This document shows, piece by piece, positions 8,460 through 19,161 of a stretch of DNA of 64,000 nucleotides. The stretch comes from Dyella sp. C11 (lineage in GTDB: Bacteria; Pseudomonadota; Gammaproteobacteria; Xanthomonadales; Rhodanobacteraceae): contig NZ_QAVX01000011.1 in the NCBI RefSeq assembly GCF_003121485.1, positions 1-64,000 of the forward strand. The letters run 5' to 3'. The position numbers and the translations under genes were made by a program. Positions within the stretch are counted from its first letter, which is position 1, and each line of letters starts with the position of its first letter. Under the pieces are notes generated by a model. It saw only the letters and a list, made by a program, of their open reading frames with translations, was not told the DNA's origin and did not search any database.

Positions 8460-11400
8460 ATGCCACTCGCCGCTGGCCGTCGGCGCCTTGCCGCGTGGCG
8501 GTTTCTGCTCGTCCTGTGCCTGCTGGCGGCGTCCTTCGCGGGATCGGCGCGCGAAAGCGATCCCTGGGCTCCTTTCGACACACCCTGGTTCGACCGGCTG
8601 GGCGTTACCGACGGCCTGCCGCACTCCATTACCACCACGGTCGAGCAGGACACACGCGGGCTGATCTGGATCGGCACGCTGTCGGGCCTGGTGCGCTACG
8701 ACGGCTACCGCATGCAGGTATTCACCGGCAACACCGGTGGCAAGAACGACATCCCGGATGCCTACGTGCGCTGCCTGCTGCCCTTGCCGGACGGCAGTCT
8801 GCTGGTAGGCACCAACGCGGGCGGCCTGAGTCGGTTCAACCCGCTCACCAACACCTTTCACAACTATCCGACGGGGCGCGGCGGCACCAGCGACCGCAAG
8901 ATCTACGCGCTGTCGCCCGACGGCGATCGCGGTGTGTGGATCGCCACCGAGCACGGCCTGGATTACCTGGACCTTCGCACCAACCGCATCACCACCATTC
9001 CACCGGTGGATGGCATGTCGCCGCGCAACTTCACGGTGATGCAGGATCGCGAAGGCAACCTGTGGGTTGGCAACAACAACGGCCTGTATGTTCGCCGCGC
9101 CAAGGAAACCACTTTCACGCGTGCCGAATCCACGCCCCAGGAAAACGGCATCGATGTCGTGTTGAACGACGGCATCTGGGCGCTGCTGGAAGATCGCGAA
9201 GGCCGCTTGTGGGTGGGCAGTACGCAATCGGGTGCCGCGTACCGCGACGATGCCGGCCACTGGCACGCCCTGCCCGGCTTCACCGGCTACCAGAAAGACC
9301 GTTCGCGGCGCGCCACCGTGCGTGCCTTCACTGAACTGGCCGGCGACACCCTCTGGATCGCAACCGATGGCGGCGGCGTGCTGGCCTACGATGTGGCCAA
9401 CAACAGCATGCACGCCATTGCGCACGACACGGCCATGCCCTCGTCGCTGCCCGGCGACTCCGTGCGCGCGCTGCTGCAGGACACCTCAGGAAACGTGTGG
9501 GTGGCGACCGACCTGGGTGTCGCGCGCTACAACCCGAATGCTCGCAAGGTCTTCGCACTGCTGCCTTCGAGCAGCGACGCTCGCTCGCTGGGCAACACGA
9601 ATGTGCGCGGCATTTTCGTGGACAGCCGGCAACGCATCTGGCTGGGCATGAGCTCGGGCCGTATCGATGTGGTCGATCTGGCGGATGCGCAGATTCGTCA
9701 TCTCGAACTCGGCGGCTCGCAGACGCGGCGCGACGTGCAGGCCTTCGCGGAAATGCCCGATGGCACGATCTGGGTCGGCACGCAGGGGCTGGCGTGGATC
9801 GACCCGAACACGTTCGCGATCCACGATTCCGCCGTGCCGGAGATGGACGACAAGCCGGTGCTGCATCTGCTCCCGGACGGTCAACGGCTGCAGATCGCCA
9901 CGTACGATGGCGTTTATCGTTACGACACGCGAACGCATGCACTGTCGCATTTCAGCCATGACGCCAACGACGCCAGCAGCCTCGCCAGCGACACCGTGCG
10001 GCGCATTGCCCATATCGGCGCCGATATCTGGTACGTCACGGGTCGCGGCATCAGCATTGCCACCAGCACCACGCAGACCAAGGGATTCGAGAACCTGCTG
10101 AACCGCCCGGGCGACACCACCAGCCTGCCCAACAACCTGGCGAGCTCCATTGCACTGGATGCACAGGGCACGCTGTGGATCGGCACCTACGGTGGCCTTG
10201 CCATGCTGCAATCGCGCAGCGCAGGCGACCCCTACCGATTCACCACCATCGGCACGGCCAACGGCCTCGCCAGCGAAAACATCAACGCGGTGCAGCCCGA
10301 TGACCTGGGCAATCCCTGGGTGAGCCTGGCCAACGGCCTGGCCATGATCGACGCCAACACGCACGCCGTGCATAACCTCAGCGTGCGCGATGGCCTGCGC
10401 ATTTCCAGCTACATCTATGCGGCAGCCGCCCGCGCACCGGGCGGTGAACTGCTGTTCGGCGGACTGGGTGGGCTCACCGTGGTACGCCCGGAATGGCAGC
10501 CACCGGATCGGCCCGATGCATCACTGGCCATCACCTATGCGGCGGTCAACGGCCTGCCGATGGCCTTCGGCAAACTGCCGCGCAATGACGAATCGCTGAC
10601 CATCCGGGCGCGCAACCGCAGCCTGCGCGTGGATTTCGCCCTGCTCGATTACGAAGCTCCCGCCGAAACCAGCTACAGCTATCGCATGGAGGGCTTCGAC
10701 GAAAGCTGGATCGAGATTCCGCGTGGCGGCCTGCCCACCGCGCTCTACAACAACCTGCCCCACGGCGACTACAAGCTGCACCTGCGCGCACAGACGCGCG
10801 GCATGCAGCCACGCCTGATCGAGTCCACCGTGGACGTGAGCGCCGAGCCGCGCTGGTATGAAACGGTGGCCGCATTCATCGTGGCGGGCCTGCTGTTACT
10901 GGCCGCGATCATCGGCATCATCCAGTTGCGCACCCTGTACCTGCGTCGACAGGCCAAGCAGCTGCAGCACCAGATCGACCTGCGCACGCAGGACCTGCTG
11001 GTCGCCAACAAGCGCCTCGATGAACTCGCCAACACGGACGCCCTGACCGGCGCATGCAATCGCCGTCGCGTGCTGGAATTCGCCGAGGAAGTCCGCGCGC
11101 TCAGCGCGGATGGCAACGCCTGCATCGCGCTACTGGACCTGGATCGCTTCAAGCGCATCAACGACACGCATGGCCACCTTGCCGGCGACGCCGTGATTCG
11201 CCACGTGTGCCAGATCATGACGCAGCAGAGCCGTGAGTCCGACTGCGTCGGGCGCTACGGCGGCGAAGAAATGCTGGCCTGCCTGCCGGAATGCCCGCTC
11301 GACCAGGGCATGCTGGTCGCCGAACGCGTTCGCGTGGCGCTCGTGGAAAATCCGCTGATCTATGAAGGCCAGGCCATCGTGGTCACGGTAAGCATCGGCG

Positions 11401-11510
11401 TGGCCGCCTATCGCGCAGGCGAAACCTTGTCGCAATGGCTGACACGTGCGGACGGTGCGCTCTACGAAGCCAAGCATGGCGGCCGCAATCGCTGCGTGGC
11501 CGCGCACTGA
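8460..11510 (+). CDS. Propeller-sensor diguanylate cyclase (Reg_prop - Y_Y_Y - TM - GGDEF)
   Basis: A 1016-aa membrane sensor predicted to make cyclic di-GMP. In order: signal peptide (about 1-30); about 14 repeats of the two-component-regulator propeller type (for example WIGTLSGLVRYD, VWIATEHG, LWVGNNNG), enough for two seven-bladed propellers in the periplasm; a Y_Y_Y domain; one transmembrane helix (about 805-825); a short coiled coil; and a C-terminal GGDEF domain. The active-site loop is GGEEM (934-938), and RESD at 925-928 forms a complete inhibitory I-site five residues upstream. The ATG at 8460 was chosen because GGGGAAGG precedes it and the signal peptide follows at once. It is divergent from the czc operon, and the ligand is unknown. 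Confidence 0.88.
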   Translation: MPLAAGRRRLAAWRFLLVLCLLAASFAGSARESDPWAPFDTPWFDRLGVTDGLPHSITTTVEQDTRGLIWIGTLSGLVRYDGYRMQVFTGNTGGKNDIPDAYVRCLLPLPDGSLLVGTNAGGLSRFNPLTNTFHNYPTGRGGTSDRKIYALSPDGDRGVWIATEHGLDYLDLRTNRITTIPPVDGMSPRNFTVMQDREGNLWVGNNNGLYVRRAKETTFTRAESTPQENGIDVVLNDGIWALLEDREGRLWVGSTQSGAAYRDDAGHWHALPGFTGYQKDRSRRATVRAFTELAGDTLWIATDGGGVLAYDVANNSMHAIAHDTAMPSSLPGDSVRALLQDTSGNVWVATDLGVARYNPNARKVFALLPSSSDARSLGNTNVRGIFVDSRQRIWLGMSSGRIDVVDLADAQIRHLELGGSQTRRDVQAFAEMPDGTIWVGTQGLAWIDPNTFAIHDSAVPEMDDKPVLHLLPDGQRLQIATYDGVYRYDTRTHALSHFSHDANDASSLASDTVRRIAHIGADIWYVTGRGISIATSTTQTKGFENLLNRPGDTTSLPNNLASSIALDAQGTLWIGTYGGLAMLQSRSAGDPYRFTTIGTANGLASENINAVQPDDLGNPWVSLANGLAMIDANTHAVHNLSVRDGLRISSYIYAAAARAPGGELLFGGLGGLTVVRPEWQPPDRPDASLAITYAAVNGLPMAFGKLPRNDESLTIRARNRSLRVDFALLDYEAPAETSYSYRMEGFDESWIEIPRGGLPTALYNNLPHGDYKLHLRAQTRGMQPRLIESTVDVSAEPRWYETVAAFIVAGLLLLAAIIGIIQLRTLYLRRQAKQLQHQIDLRTQDLLVANKRLDELANTDALTGACNRRRVLEFAEEVRALSADGNACIALLDLDRFKRINDTHGHLAGDAVIRHVCQIMTQQSRESDCVGRYGGEEMLACLPECPLDQGMLVAERVRVALVENPLIYEGQAIVVTVSIGVAAYRAGETLSQWLTRADGALYEAKHGGRNRCVAAH

Positions 11511-11519
11511 GGCGCCCGA

Positions 11520-12182
11520 TCAACCGAAGTGTCGGTGGCGATAGATGGCGTAGCCCAAGCCGACCAGGCCGGTCAGTGTCGCCGGCACCAAGAGGACGCG
11601 CTCCTGGATGACGGCAAAACCCAGCGCGCCCGCCGTCGCCCCAACAATGAAACACGTCGCCACCAGCAGGCAGACGTGGATGCGCAACATGTCCACGTCG
11701 AGGCCGCGCAAACGCTGGCCCAGATAAATGCCCAGATCCGTAAAGATGCCCGACAGATGCGTGGTACGCAGCGTGGCGCCGCTGTACGTGCTGACCATGG
11801 CGTTCTGCAGCCCGCAGGCCATGGATGCGAAGTAAAGGCCGAGATCGCTTTCGCGATGGATCAGCGGCGTTGCCACGAACAGCAGCAGCGATTCCAGCAT
11901 CAGCACCACGCCGTAACGCCGACCCAGCTGCAACGTACGCTGCTGCACGATGAAACCGCTGACCATCGCGCCAAACAGGAAGGCGCCAATCACGAAACCC
12001 CAATGCAGGATTTCGGCGGCATCGAGCCCGGCAAGCGCAATACCCAGTTCCGTGCTCGTGCCCGTGAGATGGGTGACCGGCTGATGCCGGAAACACAGGT
12101 AACCCACCGTGTTGATGCTGCCCGCGATCATCGCGAGCAGACCACCACCTACCCAGGCCCAGCGCGGCAGCTGGCGCAGCAT
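11520..12182 (-). CDS. YoaK family (DUF1275) membrane protein
   Basis: A 220-aa integral membrane protein with about six hydrophobic segments, matching the length and pattern of the YoaK/DUF1275 family. Features include early TVGYLCF and HLTGT motifs, GLQNAMVSTYSG in the middle and RTTHLSGIFTDLG after it. The biochemical role is not established. It starts 7 nt after the lolA stop on the same strand, so it may be co-transcribed with lolA, although no ribosome-binding site is obvious. Its stop faces the GGDEF gene stop 9 nt away. Confidence 0.85.
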   Translation of the reverse strand: MLRQLPRWAWVGGGLLAMIAGSINTVGYLCFRHQPVTHLTGTSTELGIALAGLDAAEILHWGFVIGAFLFGAMVSGFIVQQRTLQLGRRYGVVLMLESLLLFVATPLIHRESDLGLYFASMACGLQNAMVSTYSGATLRTTHLSGIFTDLGIYLGQRLRGLDVDMLRIHVCLLVATCFIVGATAGALGFAVIQERVLLVPATLTGLVGLGYAIYRHRHFG

Positions 12183-12189
12183 GGGCCGA

Positions 12190-12849
12190 TCAGTTCTTGA
12201 TCGGCTGCGTCTGGATCACCGGCAGGTCGCCGATCACGTCGGCACCCGGCGGAGGCACGAAGTTGAAGGTCTCCGGCGGAATCGGCACGTTGCGCTGCCA
12301 CCCCGAGAAACGAATATCCGTGACGGCACCCAACTGGTCACGGAAAACCATGCGCGCCAGACCGTTCGCATCGAAACCCAGGTCGGCGTAGTCGAACTGC
12401 GGGTCTTTCGCCTTCGAGGTCAGGCGCAGCCAGCTCAGGCCATCGTGATCGCCCTGCTCGACCGTGTTGAAGTCCTTGTCCATCTGCTTCACGTCGGTGA
12501 GCACGGTGAGCGGACTGTGCGATTCCTCGGAACTTTGCACGCGCACCGTGACCTGCTCCAGGTCCGGATCGTAGAGCCACACGCGACTGCCGTCGGCGAC
12601 GATGGTCTGCTTGGACGGCGCCAGCGTTTCCCAGCGGAACTGGCGCGGCGCTTCGAGCGCCAGCGTGCCGTTGCTGGCCTTGCCGCTATTGCCGTTCGCG
12701 TCCTTCAGCGTCTGCGTGAACTTACCGGTGAGCGAGTGCAGGCCGGTGGTGAACGTATCCAGCCTGGTACGCGCGGGGCCGGCAGCCATGGCGAGGCTAC
12801 TGATGGAGAGCGCGACGGTGGCGGCGGTGAATAGGAGGAAGCGTTTCAT
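12190..12849 (-). CDS. lolA: Outer-membrane lipoprotein carrier protein LolA
   Basis: The periplasmic chaperone that accepts lipoproteins from LolCDE and delivers them to the outer membrane. It is 219 aa with a clear signal peptide (about 1-22, ending AMAAG). Family motifs are visible: GKFTQTL, RQFRWET, WLYDPDLEQVTV and the F-x-FxPPxGxDV region near the C-terminus. It lies downstream of ftsK on the same strand, as in E. coli, with a REP pair between them. rarA, the usual next gene, is displaced by 10 kb. Confidence 0.95.
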   Translation of the reverse strand: MKRFLLFTAATVALSISSLAMAAGPARTRLDTFTTGLHSLTGKFTQTLKDANGNSGKASNGTLALEAPRQFRWETLAPSKQTIVADGSRVWLYDPDLEQVTVRVQSSEESHSPLTVLTDVKQMDKDFNTVEQGDHDGLSWLRLTSKAKDPQFDYADLGFDANGLARMVFRDQLGAVTDIRFSGWQRNVPIPPETFNFVPPPGADVIGDLPVIQTQPIKN

Positions 12850-12920
12850 GGTTGCCTTCAGGGGTGAGGCCGGGTGGATTCATGCGGAGCGGTGGCCACA
12901 GGCCGCCTCACTCTACTTAT

Positions 12921-13009
12921 CGTCATTCCCGCGAAGGCGGGAATCCAGTGCCTTTCGGTTCAGCCGTGCGCCATAAAGTCACTGGATTCCCGCCTTCGCG
13001 GGAATGACG
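12921..13009. repeat. Inverted pair of 30-bp REP-like palindromes (REPIN) between ftsK and lolA
   Basis: The sequence at 12921-12950 (CGTCATTCCCGCGAAGG...) is repeated as a perfect reverse complement at 12980-13009, with 29 nt between. Each arm contains its own small palindrome (TTCCCGCgaaGGCGGGAA). A shorter relative lies at 17935-17962. The pair fills the 167-nt gap between the ftsK stop and the lolA start and would form a strong hairpin in the ftsK-lolA transcript. Confidence 0.85.
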
Positions 13010-13016
13010 GTCAAAA

Positions 13017-15344
13017 TCAATGCTTCGGTGGCGGCGGTGCCAGCACTTCGCGGTTGCCATTGTGTTGCGGCGCACTCACCACGCCATCCTGCTCCATCTG
13101 CTCAATCAGGCGGGCCGCACGGTTGTAGCCAATGCGCAGGTGACGCTGCACGCCGGAAATCGAAGCGCGACGGGATTCGGTGACGATGCGCACCGCCTTG
13201 TCGTAAAGCTGCGCGTCGGCATCGCCACCCTCCTCGCCTTCCTGCGGCAGGCCGGAGTCGTTGATGAACTTGCCGTCGCTGGTCGCCTGCACTTCCTCCA
13301 GCACGCCCTCGATGTACTGCGGGGCGCCCTGCGACTTCAGCCAGTTCACCACGCCATGCACTTCATGGTCGTCGACGAAGGCGCCGTGCACGCGCTCCGG
13401 CGTGGCGGTGCCGGGCGGCAGGTAGAGCATGTCGCCGTGACCCAGCAGCGCTTCGGCGCCGGACTGGTCGAGGATGGTGCGCGAGTCGATCTTGCTCGAC
13501 ACCTGGAACGCGATGCGGGTGGGGATGTTGGCCTTGATCAGGCCGGTGATCACATCCACCGACGGACGCTGCGTCGCCAGCACCAGGTGCACGCCGGCGG
13601 CGCGCGCCTTCTGTGCAAGGCGTGCGATCAACTCTTCGACCTTCTTGCCGACGATCATCATCATGTCGGCGAACTCGTCGATGATGATCACGATGTACGG
13701 CAGCGGCTCCAGCGGCTCGGCCGCCAGGTTCGGCATCTCGGGATTCGGACGGAACAACGGGTCCAGCAACGGCTGGCCGGCATTCTCGGCGTCCTTCACC
13801 TTCTTGTTGAAGCCGGCCAGGTTGCGCACGCCCACGGCAGCCATGAGCTTGTAGCGGCGCTCCATTTCGGCGACACACCAACGCAGGGCGTTGGCGGCCT
13901 CCTTCATGTCCGTGACGACCGGCGCCAGCAGGTGCGGAATGCCTTCGTAGACCGAAAGCTCCAGCATCTTCGGGTCGATCATGATCATGCGCACGTCTTT
14001 GGCGCTAGCCTTGTACAGCAGGCTCAGCACCATCGCATTCACGGCAACGGATTTGCCCGAGCCCGTGGTGCCAGCCACCAGGAGGTGCGGCATCTTCGCG
14101 AGATCGGCCACCACCGGACGACCGGCGATGTCCTTGCCCAGTGCGAGCGCCAGCGGCGACTTCATGGCGTCGTACTTGTCCGAGCGCAGGATCTCAGAGA
14201 GGTAGACGATCTGCTTGCGCGTATTGGGAATTTCCAGGCCGATGACGTTCTTGCCGGGAATCACGTCGACCACGCGCACGCTGACCACGGACAGGCCGCG
14301 CGCGATGTCCTTGTCCAGGCTCGACACCTGCGAGCCACGCACACCGGCGGCGGGCTCCAGCTCGAAGCGGGTGATGACCGGGCCGGGATACACACCCACG
14401 ACCTTGGCCTCGATGCGGAAATCCTTGAGCTTCAGCTCGACCTGGCGCGAGAGCACTTCGAGCGTTTCTTCCGAGTAACCCGGACCCTGCTCCGGCGCCT
14501 CGTCCAGCAAGGAGAGTGGCGGCAATTCGCCCGGCGCGGAGGCGCCGGTGAACAAGGGAATCTGGGTTTCAAGCTTGGCGCGCTCGCTTTTCACGACGGG
14601 CGCGGGCGCGGTTTCGATGCGCACGGGTTCGCGCCTGGCCTGCTTCACGGCCTCGGTCTTCTTGACCACTTCGCGCTCGGCGCGGGCCTGGCGTGCCGCC
14701 ATCACTTCCGGCGCCTCGCGCAGCTTGCCGCCAAACCAGCCGGCGAGCTTCAGCACGCCCTGCCCGGTGAGATCGGCCAGCTTGAACCACGACAGCCCCG
14801 TGGCCAGCGTTACCGCAATCAGGAACATGGCCAGCAGCAACAGCGGCGCGCCCTTGTCACCCAGCGCATGCGACAGGCCGCGACCCACCCACATGCCGAT
14901 GATGCCGCCCACGCCCTGAGGCAGAACGGGCTCATCGATGTTGAGGTACAGCAGCGCCGGCAAGGTGATGAAGAAGAACACCGAGCCGATCAGGCGCAAC
15001 GAAGGCTCCCACGGCTGCACGGTGCGCTCGCCACGATGGCGCAGCACCTGGATGCCCAGGAAGAGCAGCAACAGCGGGAAGAAATAGGAAACCAGGCCGA
15101 AGATGTAGCGCAGCACGTTGGCGATGTTCGCGCCGATCTCGCCGCCGAAATTGCGCGCGTGATCGACCGTGCCCGCGTGGCCCCAGCTCGGGTCCTGGTC
15201 GTTGTAGCTGAACAGGCAGACCAGCAGATAAAGCGCCAGCGGCAGCAACAGCAGCGCACCGGCCTCGCGCAGACGGCGCTTCAGTTCTTCACTGAGGCCT
15301 TCGCGCTCTTTCTTGTCCTTCTTGACGTTCGCGGTACGCGGCAC
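13017..15344 (-). CDS. ftsK: DNA translocase FtsK
   Basis: Septum-located DNA pump that clears chromosome dimers and activates XerCD at dif. It is 775 aa from the chosen start, the short-linker form. Four or five N-terminal transmembrane helices (about residues 20-190) precede a linker and the alpha/beta/gamma motor, with Walker A GTTGSGKS and Walker [12 protein letters not shown]. The winged-helix gamma domain ends with the [14 protein letters not shown] motif that reads KOPS sites. The GTG at 15344 was chosen because AAGGA lies 5 nt upstream; an ATG at 15410 lies before a strong hairpin (15374-15400) and has no such site. It lies downstream of ald on the same strand. Confidence 0.95.
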   Translation of the reverse strand: MPRTANVKKDKKEREGLSEELKRRLREAGALLLLPLALYLLVCLFSYNDQDPSWGHAGTVDHARNFGGEIGANIANVLRYIFGLVSYFFPLLLLFLGIQVLRHRGERTVQPWEPSLRLIGSVFFFITLPALLYLNIDEPVLPQGVGGIIGMWVGRGLSHALGDKGAPLLLLAMFLIAVTLATGLSWFKLADLTGQGVLKLAGWFGGKLREAPEVMAARQARAEREVVKKTEAVKQARREPVRIETAPAPVVKSERAKLETQIPLFTGASAPGELPPLSLLDEAPEQGPGYSEETLEVLSRQVELKLKDFRIEAKVVGVYPGPVITRFELEPAAGVRGSQVSSLDKDIARGLSVVSVRVVDVIPGKNVIGLEIPNTRKQIVYLSEILRSDKYDAMKSPLALALGKDIAGRPVVADLAKMPHLLVAGTTGSGKSVAVNAMVLSLLYKASAKDVRMIMIDPKMLELSVYEGIPHLLAPVVTDMKEAANALRWCVAEMERRYKLMAAVGVRNLAGFNKKVKDAENAGQPLLDPLFRPNPEMPNLAAEPLEPLPYIVIIIDEFADMMMIVGKKVEELIARLAQKARAAGVHLVLATQRPSVDVITGLIKANIPTRIAFQVSSKIDSRTILDQSGAEALLGHGDMLYLPPGTATPERVHGAFVDDHEVHGVVNWLKSQGAPQYIEGVLEEVQATSDGKFINDSGLPQEGEEGGDADAQLYDKAVRIVTESRRASISGVQRHLRIGYNRAARLIEQMEQDGVVSAPQHNGNREVLAPPPPKH

Positions 15345-15373
15345 GTGGTCCTTATCCCTAGCTTCAAGCGTGA

Positions 15374-15400
15374 GTCCGGCCGCCAAAAGGGCGGCCGGAC
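15374..15400 (-). terminator. Hairpin between ald and ftsK
   Basis: Perfect 11-bp stem GTCCGGCCGCC / GGCGGCCGGAC with a 5-nt loop, 35 nt beyond the ald stop and 30 nt before the ftsK GTG start. No U-tract follows on the minus strand, so it is a weak terminator, attenuator or mRNA-end stabiliser rather than a textbook intrinsic terminator. Confidence 0.55.
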
Positions 15401-15434
15401 GGTACAACATCCGCCGAAGCGGCAGGGCTAGACC

Positions 15435-16499
15435 TTAAATCATGCCCTTGAGCGCCGGATGAACCAGCTCGCCGCCGTCGACGTTGATGCCCCCACGCAG
15501 CGGTTCGAACTGGCGCCATTCGTTGCCGGCGGCCAGACGCTGCACGTACGGCAGGATAGCGGCAGAAATGGCCACCGACGAGGTCTGCGGCACGGCACCC
15601 GGCATATTCGTGACGCAGAAGTGCGTTACGCCGTGCACATCGTAGGTCGGCTCCTTCCAGGTGGTCGGACGCGAGGTCTCGAAGCAGCCGCCCTGGTCGA
15701 TGGAGATATCCACCAGCACCGAGCCCTTCTCCATGGTCTTGACCATTTCCTCGGTGACCACGCGCGGCGCCTTGGCGCTCGGGATCAGCACGGCGCCGAC
15801 CACGATGTCGGCGGTGGCGACTTCTTCGGCCACGGTCGACTCATAGGCGTACAGCGCGGTGACGTTCGGGCCCATGGCCATCATTTCGGCCAGACGATCC
15901 TGGCGCTTGTCGAACACCACCACGTTGGCGCCAGCAGCGGCAGCCAGGGCAGCAGCATTGCCACCGGCAGCGCCGGCGCCCAGCACCACCACCTTGCCGC
16001 GCGGCGTGGAGGCCATGCCGCCCAGCAGCTTGCCCTTGCCACCCTGCGGACGATGCAGCAGCGTGGTGCCGATCTGCGTGGCAATGCGGCCGGCGATAAC
16101 CGACATCGGCAGCAGCAGCGGCAGGCCGCCGTTCTCTTCCACCGACTCGAACGCCACGCCGGTCAGGCCGATGTCCAGCAGGCTCTTGGTCAGCGCCGGC
16201 TCGGCAGCCAGGTGCAGGTAGCAGAACAGCAGGTGGTGCTTCTTGAGCAGGGCGAGGTCGCCAGCAATCGGCTCCTTCACCTTCACGATCAGCTCGCCGG
16301 CGTCGTACAGGGCTGCGGCGTCCGCCACGACCTTCACACCGACCTTGGAGTAGGCCTCATCGGAGAAGCCGCTCTTGTCGCCAGCGCCGGACTGGATGAA
16401 CACCTCGTGGCCACGACGCACCAGGTCGGCGGCAGCGGCGGGGAGGAGGGCAACACGACCTTCAAGGGTCTTGGTTTCGGAAGGAATACCGATACGCAT
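15435..16499 (-). CDS. ald: Alanine dehydrogenase
   Basis: NAD-dependent enzyme converting L-alanine to pyruvate and ammonia. It is 354 aa, close to the family length. The N-terminal substrate domain begins MRIGIPSETK and contains the KVKEP motif. The Rossmann domain has the VLGAGAAGGNAA dinucleotide motif near 172, followed by VVVFDKR. C-terminal VDISIDQGGCFET and HFCVTNMPGAVP are signature stretches of the AlaDH/PNT family. It is divergent from trxB and upstream of ftsK, where many gammaproteobacteria have lrp. Confidence 0.95.
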   Translation of the reverse strand: MRIGIPSETKTLEGRVALLPAAAADLVRRGHEVFIQSGAGDKSGFSDEAYSKVGVKVVADAAALYDAGELIVKVKEPIAGDLALLKKHHLLFCYLHLAAEPALTKSLLDIGLTGVAFESVEENGGLPLLLPMSVIAGRIATQIGTTLLHRPQGGKGKLLGGMASTPRGKVVVLGAGAAGGNAAALAAAAGANVVVFDKRQDRLAEMMAMGPNVTALYAYESTVAEEVATADIVVGAVLIPSAKAPRVVTEEMVKTMEKGSVLVDISIDQGGCFETSRPTTWKEPTYDVHGVTHFCVTNMPGAVPQTSSVAISAAILPYVQRLAAGNEWRQFEPLRGGINVDGGELVHPALKGMI

Positions 16500-17909
<1,410 letters not shown>

Positions 17910-17934
17910 GCTTTTTTGATCTCCCGCCCTTGAC

Positions 17935-17962
17935 CGTCATTCCGGCCTGCGCCGGAATGACG
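17935..17962. repeat. REP-like palindrome downstream of trxB
   Basis: CGTCATTCCGGC-CTGC-GCCGGAATGACG forms a perfect 12-bp stem. It shares the CGTCATTCC core with the repeats at 12921-13009. It lies between the trxB stop and the next gene and could act as a transcription terminator or mRNA stabiliser. A T-run (17912-17917) just upstream may end the trxB transcript. Confidence 0.7.
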
Positions 17963-18002
17963 GGAATGAAGGCTGAGGCAGGCTGAAAATCTTGTTGCAA
18001 CT

Positions 18003-19157
18003 TTGCGGATTGACGTGATCGAAGCCCGCTTCCACGACAGCATCGAACGCATCCCTGCCGAAGCATGGGATGCGCTTCGTCCCGACGACAACCCCTTCGT
18101 TTCGCACGCCTTCCTTGCACTGCTCGAACGCACCGGCTGCATTCGCCCGGATTGGGGCTGGCAGGCTCATCACCTGGGGCTTTACGACGACGGCACGCTC
18201 GTTGCCGCCGCACCGCTCTACCTGAAAGGCAACTCGCACGGCGAATTCGTCTTCGACTGGAGCTGGGCCAGCGCATGGGAGCGCGCGGGTGGCGACTACT
18301 ACCCCAAACTGCTCAATGCCGTGCCCTACTCGCCCGTGCCCGGCCCGCGACTGCTCGCCGGCAACGATGCACACACCAGTGAACGACAGCAGGCGTTGAC
18401 GACTGCCATGCGCACCTTCGCGGAGCGCATGAATCTCTCATCCGTACACGCCAATTTTCTGCGCGACGACGAACTTGCAGCCTTCGAAGGCGAATGGCTC
18501 GATCGATCGGATGTGCAATTTCATTGGCACAACCGCGGCTATGCCGACTTCACCCAGTTCCTTGCCGCGCTCAATCACAAGAAGCGGAAAAACATCCGAC
18601 AGGAACGCACGCACGTCGCACAGAGCGGACTATCCATCGAGATGCGTAGCGGCAACACGCTCGACAAGGATGAGTGGCGACGCGTCCACGCGTTGTACGA
18701 AGCCACCTTTGACGCCAAGGGGAATCATGCCGCGCTGACCCGTTCGATGTTTCTCGGGCTGGCCGAAACCCTGGGCAACGGCGTACAGCTGGCGCTTGCA
18801 CGTCACGATGGCCTTATCGTCGCCATGGCCCTGTTCCTGCAAAGCAGCGACACGCTGTACGGCCGTTACTGGGGTGCGGAGGTCGACGTACCCGGGCTGC
18901 ATTTCGAACTGTGCTACTACCAGGGCATCGAACACGCGATTGCCCGCGGCATTCAACGTTTCGAGCCAGGCGCGCAGGGTGAGCACAAGCTGGCTCGCGG
19001 ATTCCTTCCCGTACGCACGCATTCGCGCCACTACCTGGTGAACACGAGTTTCCGCGATGCGGTGCGCCACGCGCTGGCACGCGAGGCCGAGGGCATGGAC
19101 GACTACGCGCAGGACCTGCTGCAACACAGCCCCTACGCGCACACGTCGTCGCCCTGA
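18003..19157 (+). CDS. GNAT/FemAB-like N-acyltransferase (COG3146, DUF482-type)
   Basis: A 384-aa protein with the look of the COG3146 (peptidogalycan biosynthesis/recognition) family, which has two GNAT-like folds. Matching stretches include NPFVSHAFLALLE near the N-terminus, the PYSPVPGPRLLA region, KKRKNIRQER near 198, YGRYWGAEVDVPGLHFELCYYQ near 290 and FEPGAQGEHKLARGF near 320. The substrate is not known. The start is uncertain: TTG at 18003 or GTG at 18015, neither with a clear ribosome-binding site. It sits between trxB and aat where cydDC lie in E. coli. Confidence 0.8.
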   Translation: MRIDVIEARFHDSIERIPAEAWDALRPDDNPFVSHAFLALLERTGCIRPDWGWQAHHLGLYDDGTLVAAAPLYLKGNSHGEFVFDWSWASAWERAGGDYYPKLLNAVPYSPVPGPRLLAGNDAHTSERQQALTTAMRTFAERMNLSSVHANFLRDDELAAFEGEWLDRSDVQFHWHNRGYADFTQFLAALNHKKRKNIRQERTHVAQSGLSIEMRSGNTLDKDEWRRVHALYEATFDAKGNHAALTRSMFLGLAETLGNGVQLALARHDGLIVAMALFLQSSDTLYGRYWGAEVDVPGLHFELCYYQGIEHAIARGIQRFEPGAQGEHKLARGFLPVRTHSRHYLVNTSFRDAVRHALAREAEGMDDYAQDLLQHSPYAHTSSP

Positions 19158-19161
19158 TCCT

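Noticed and set aside
13020-15431. Very long open frame antisense to ftsK (about 800 codons)
   Set aside because: High-GC third-position bias opens antisense frames; its translation is His/Gln/Arg-rich with no domain, and ftsK on the other strand is unmistakable. The same applies to long antisense frames over the ALDH, PiT, acetyl-CoA hydrolase and ABC exporter genes.
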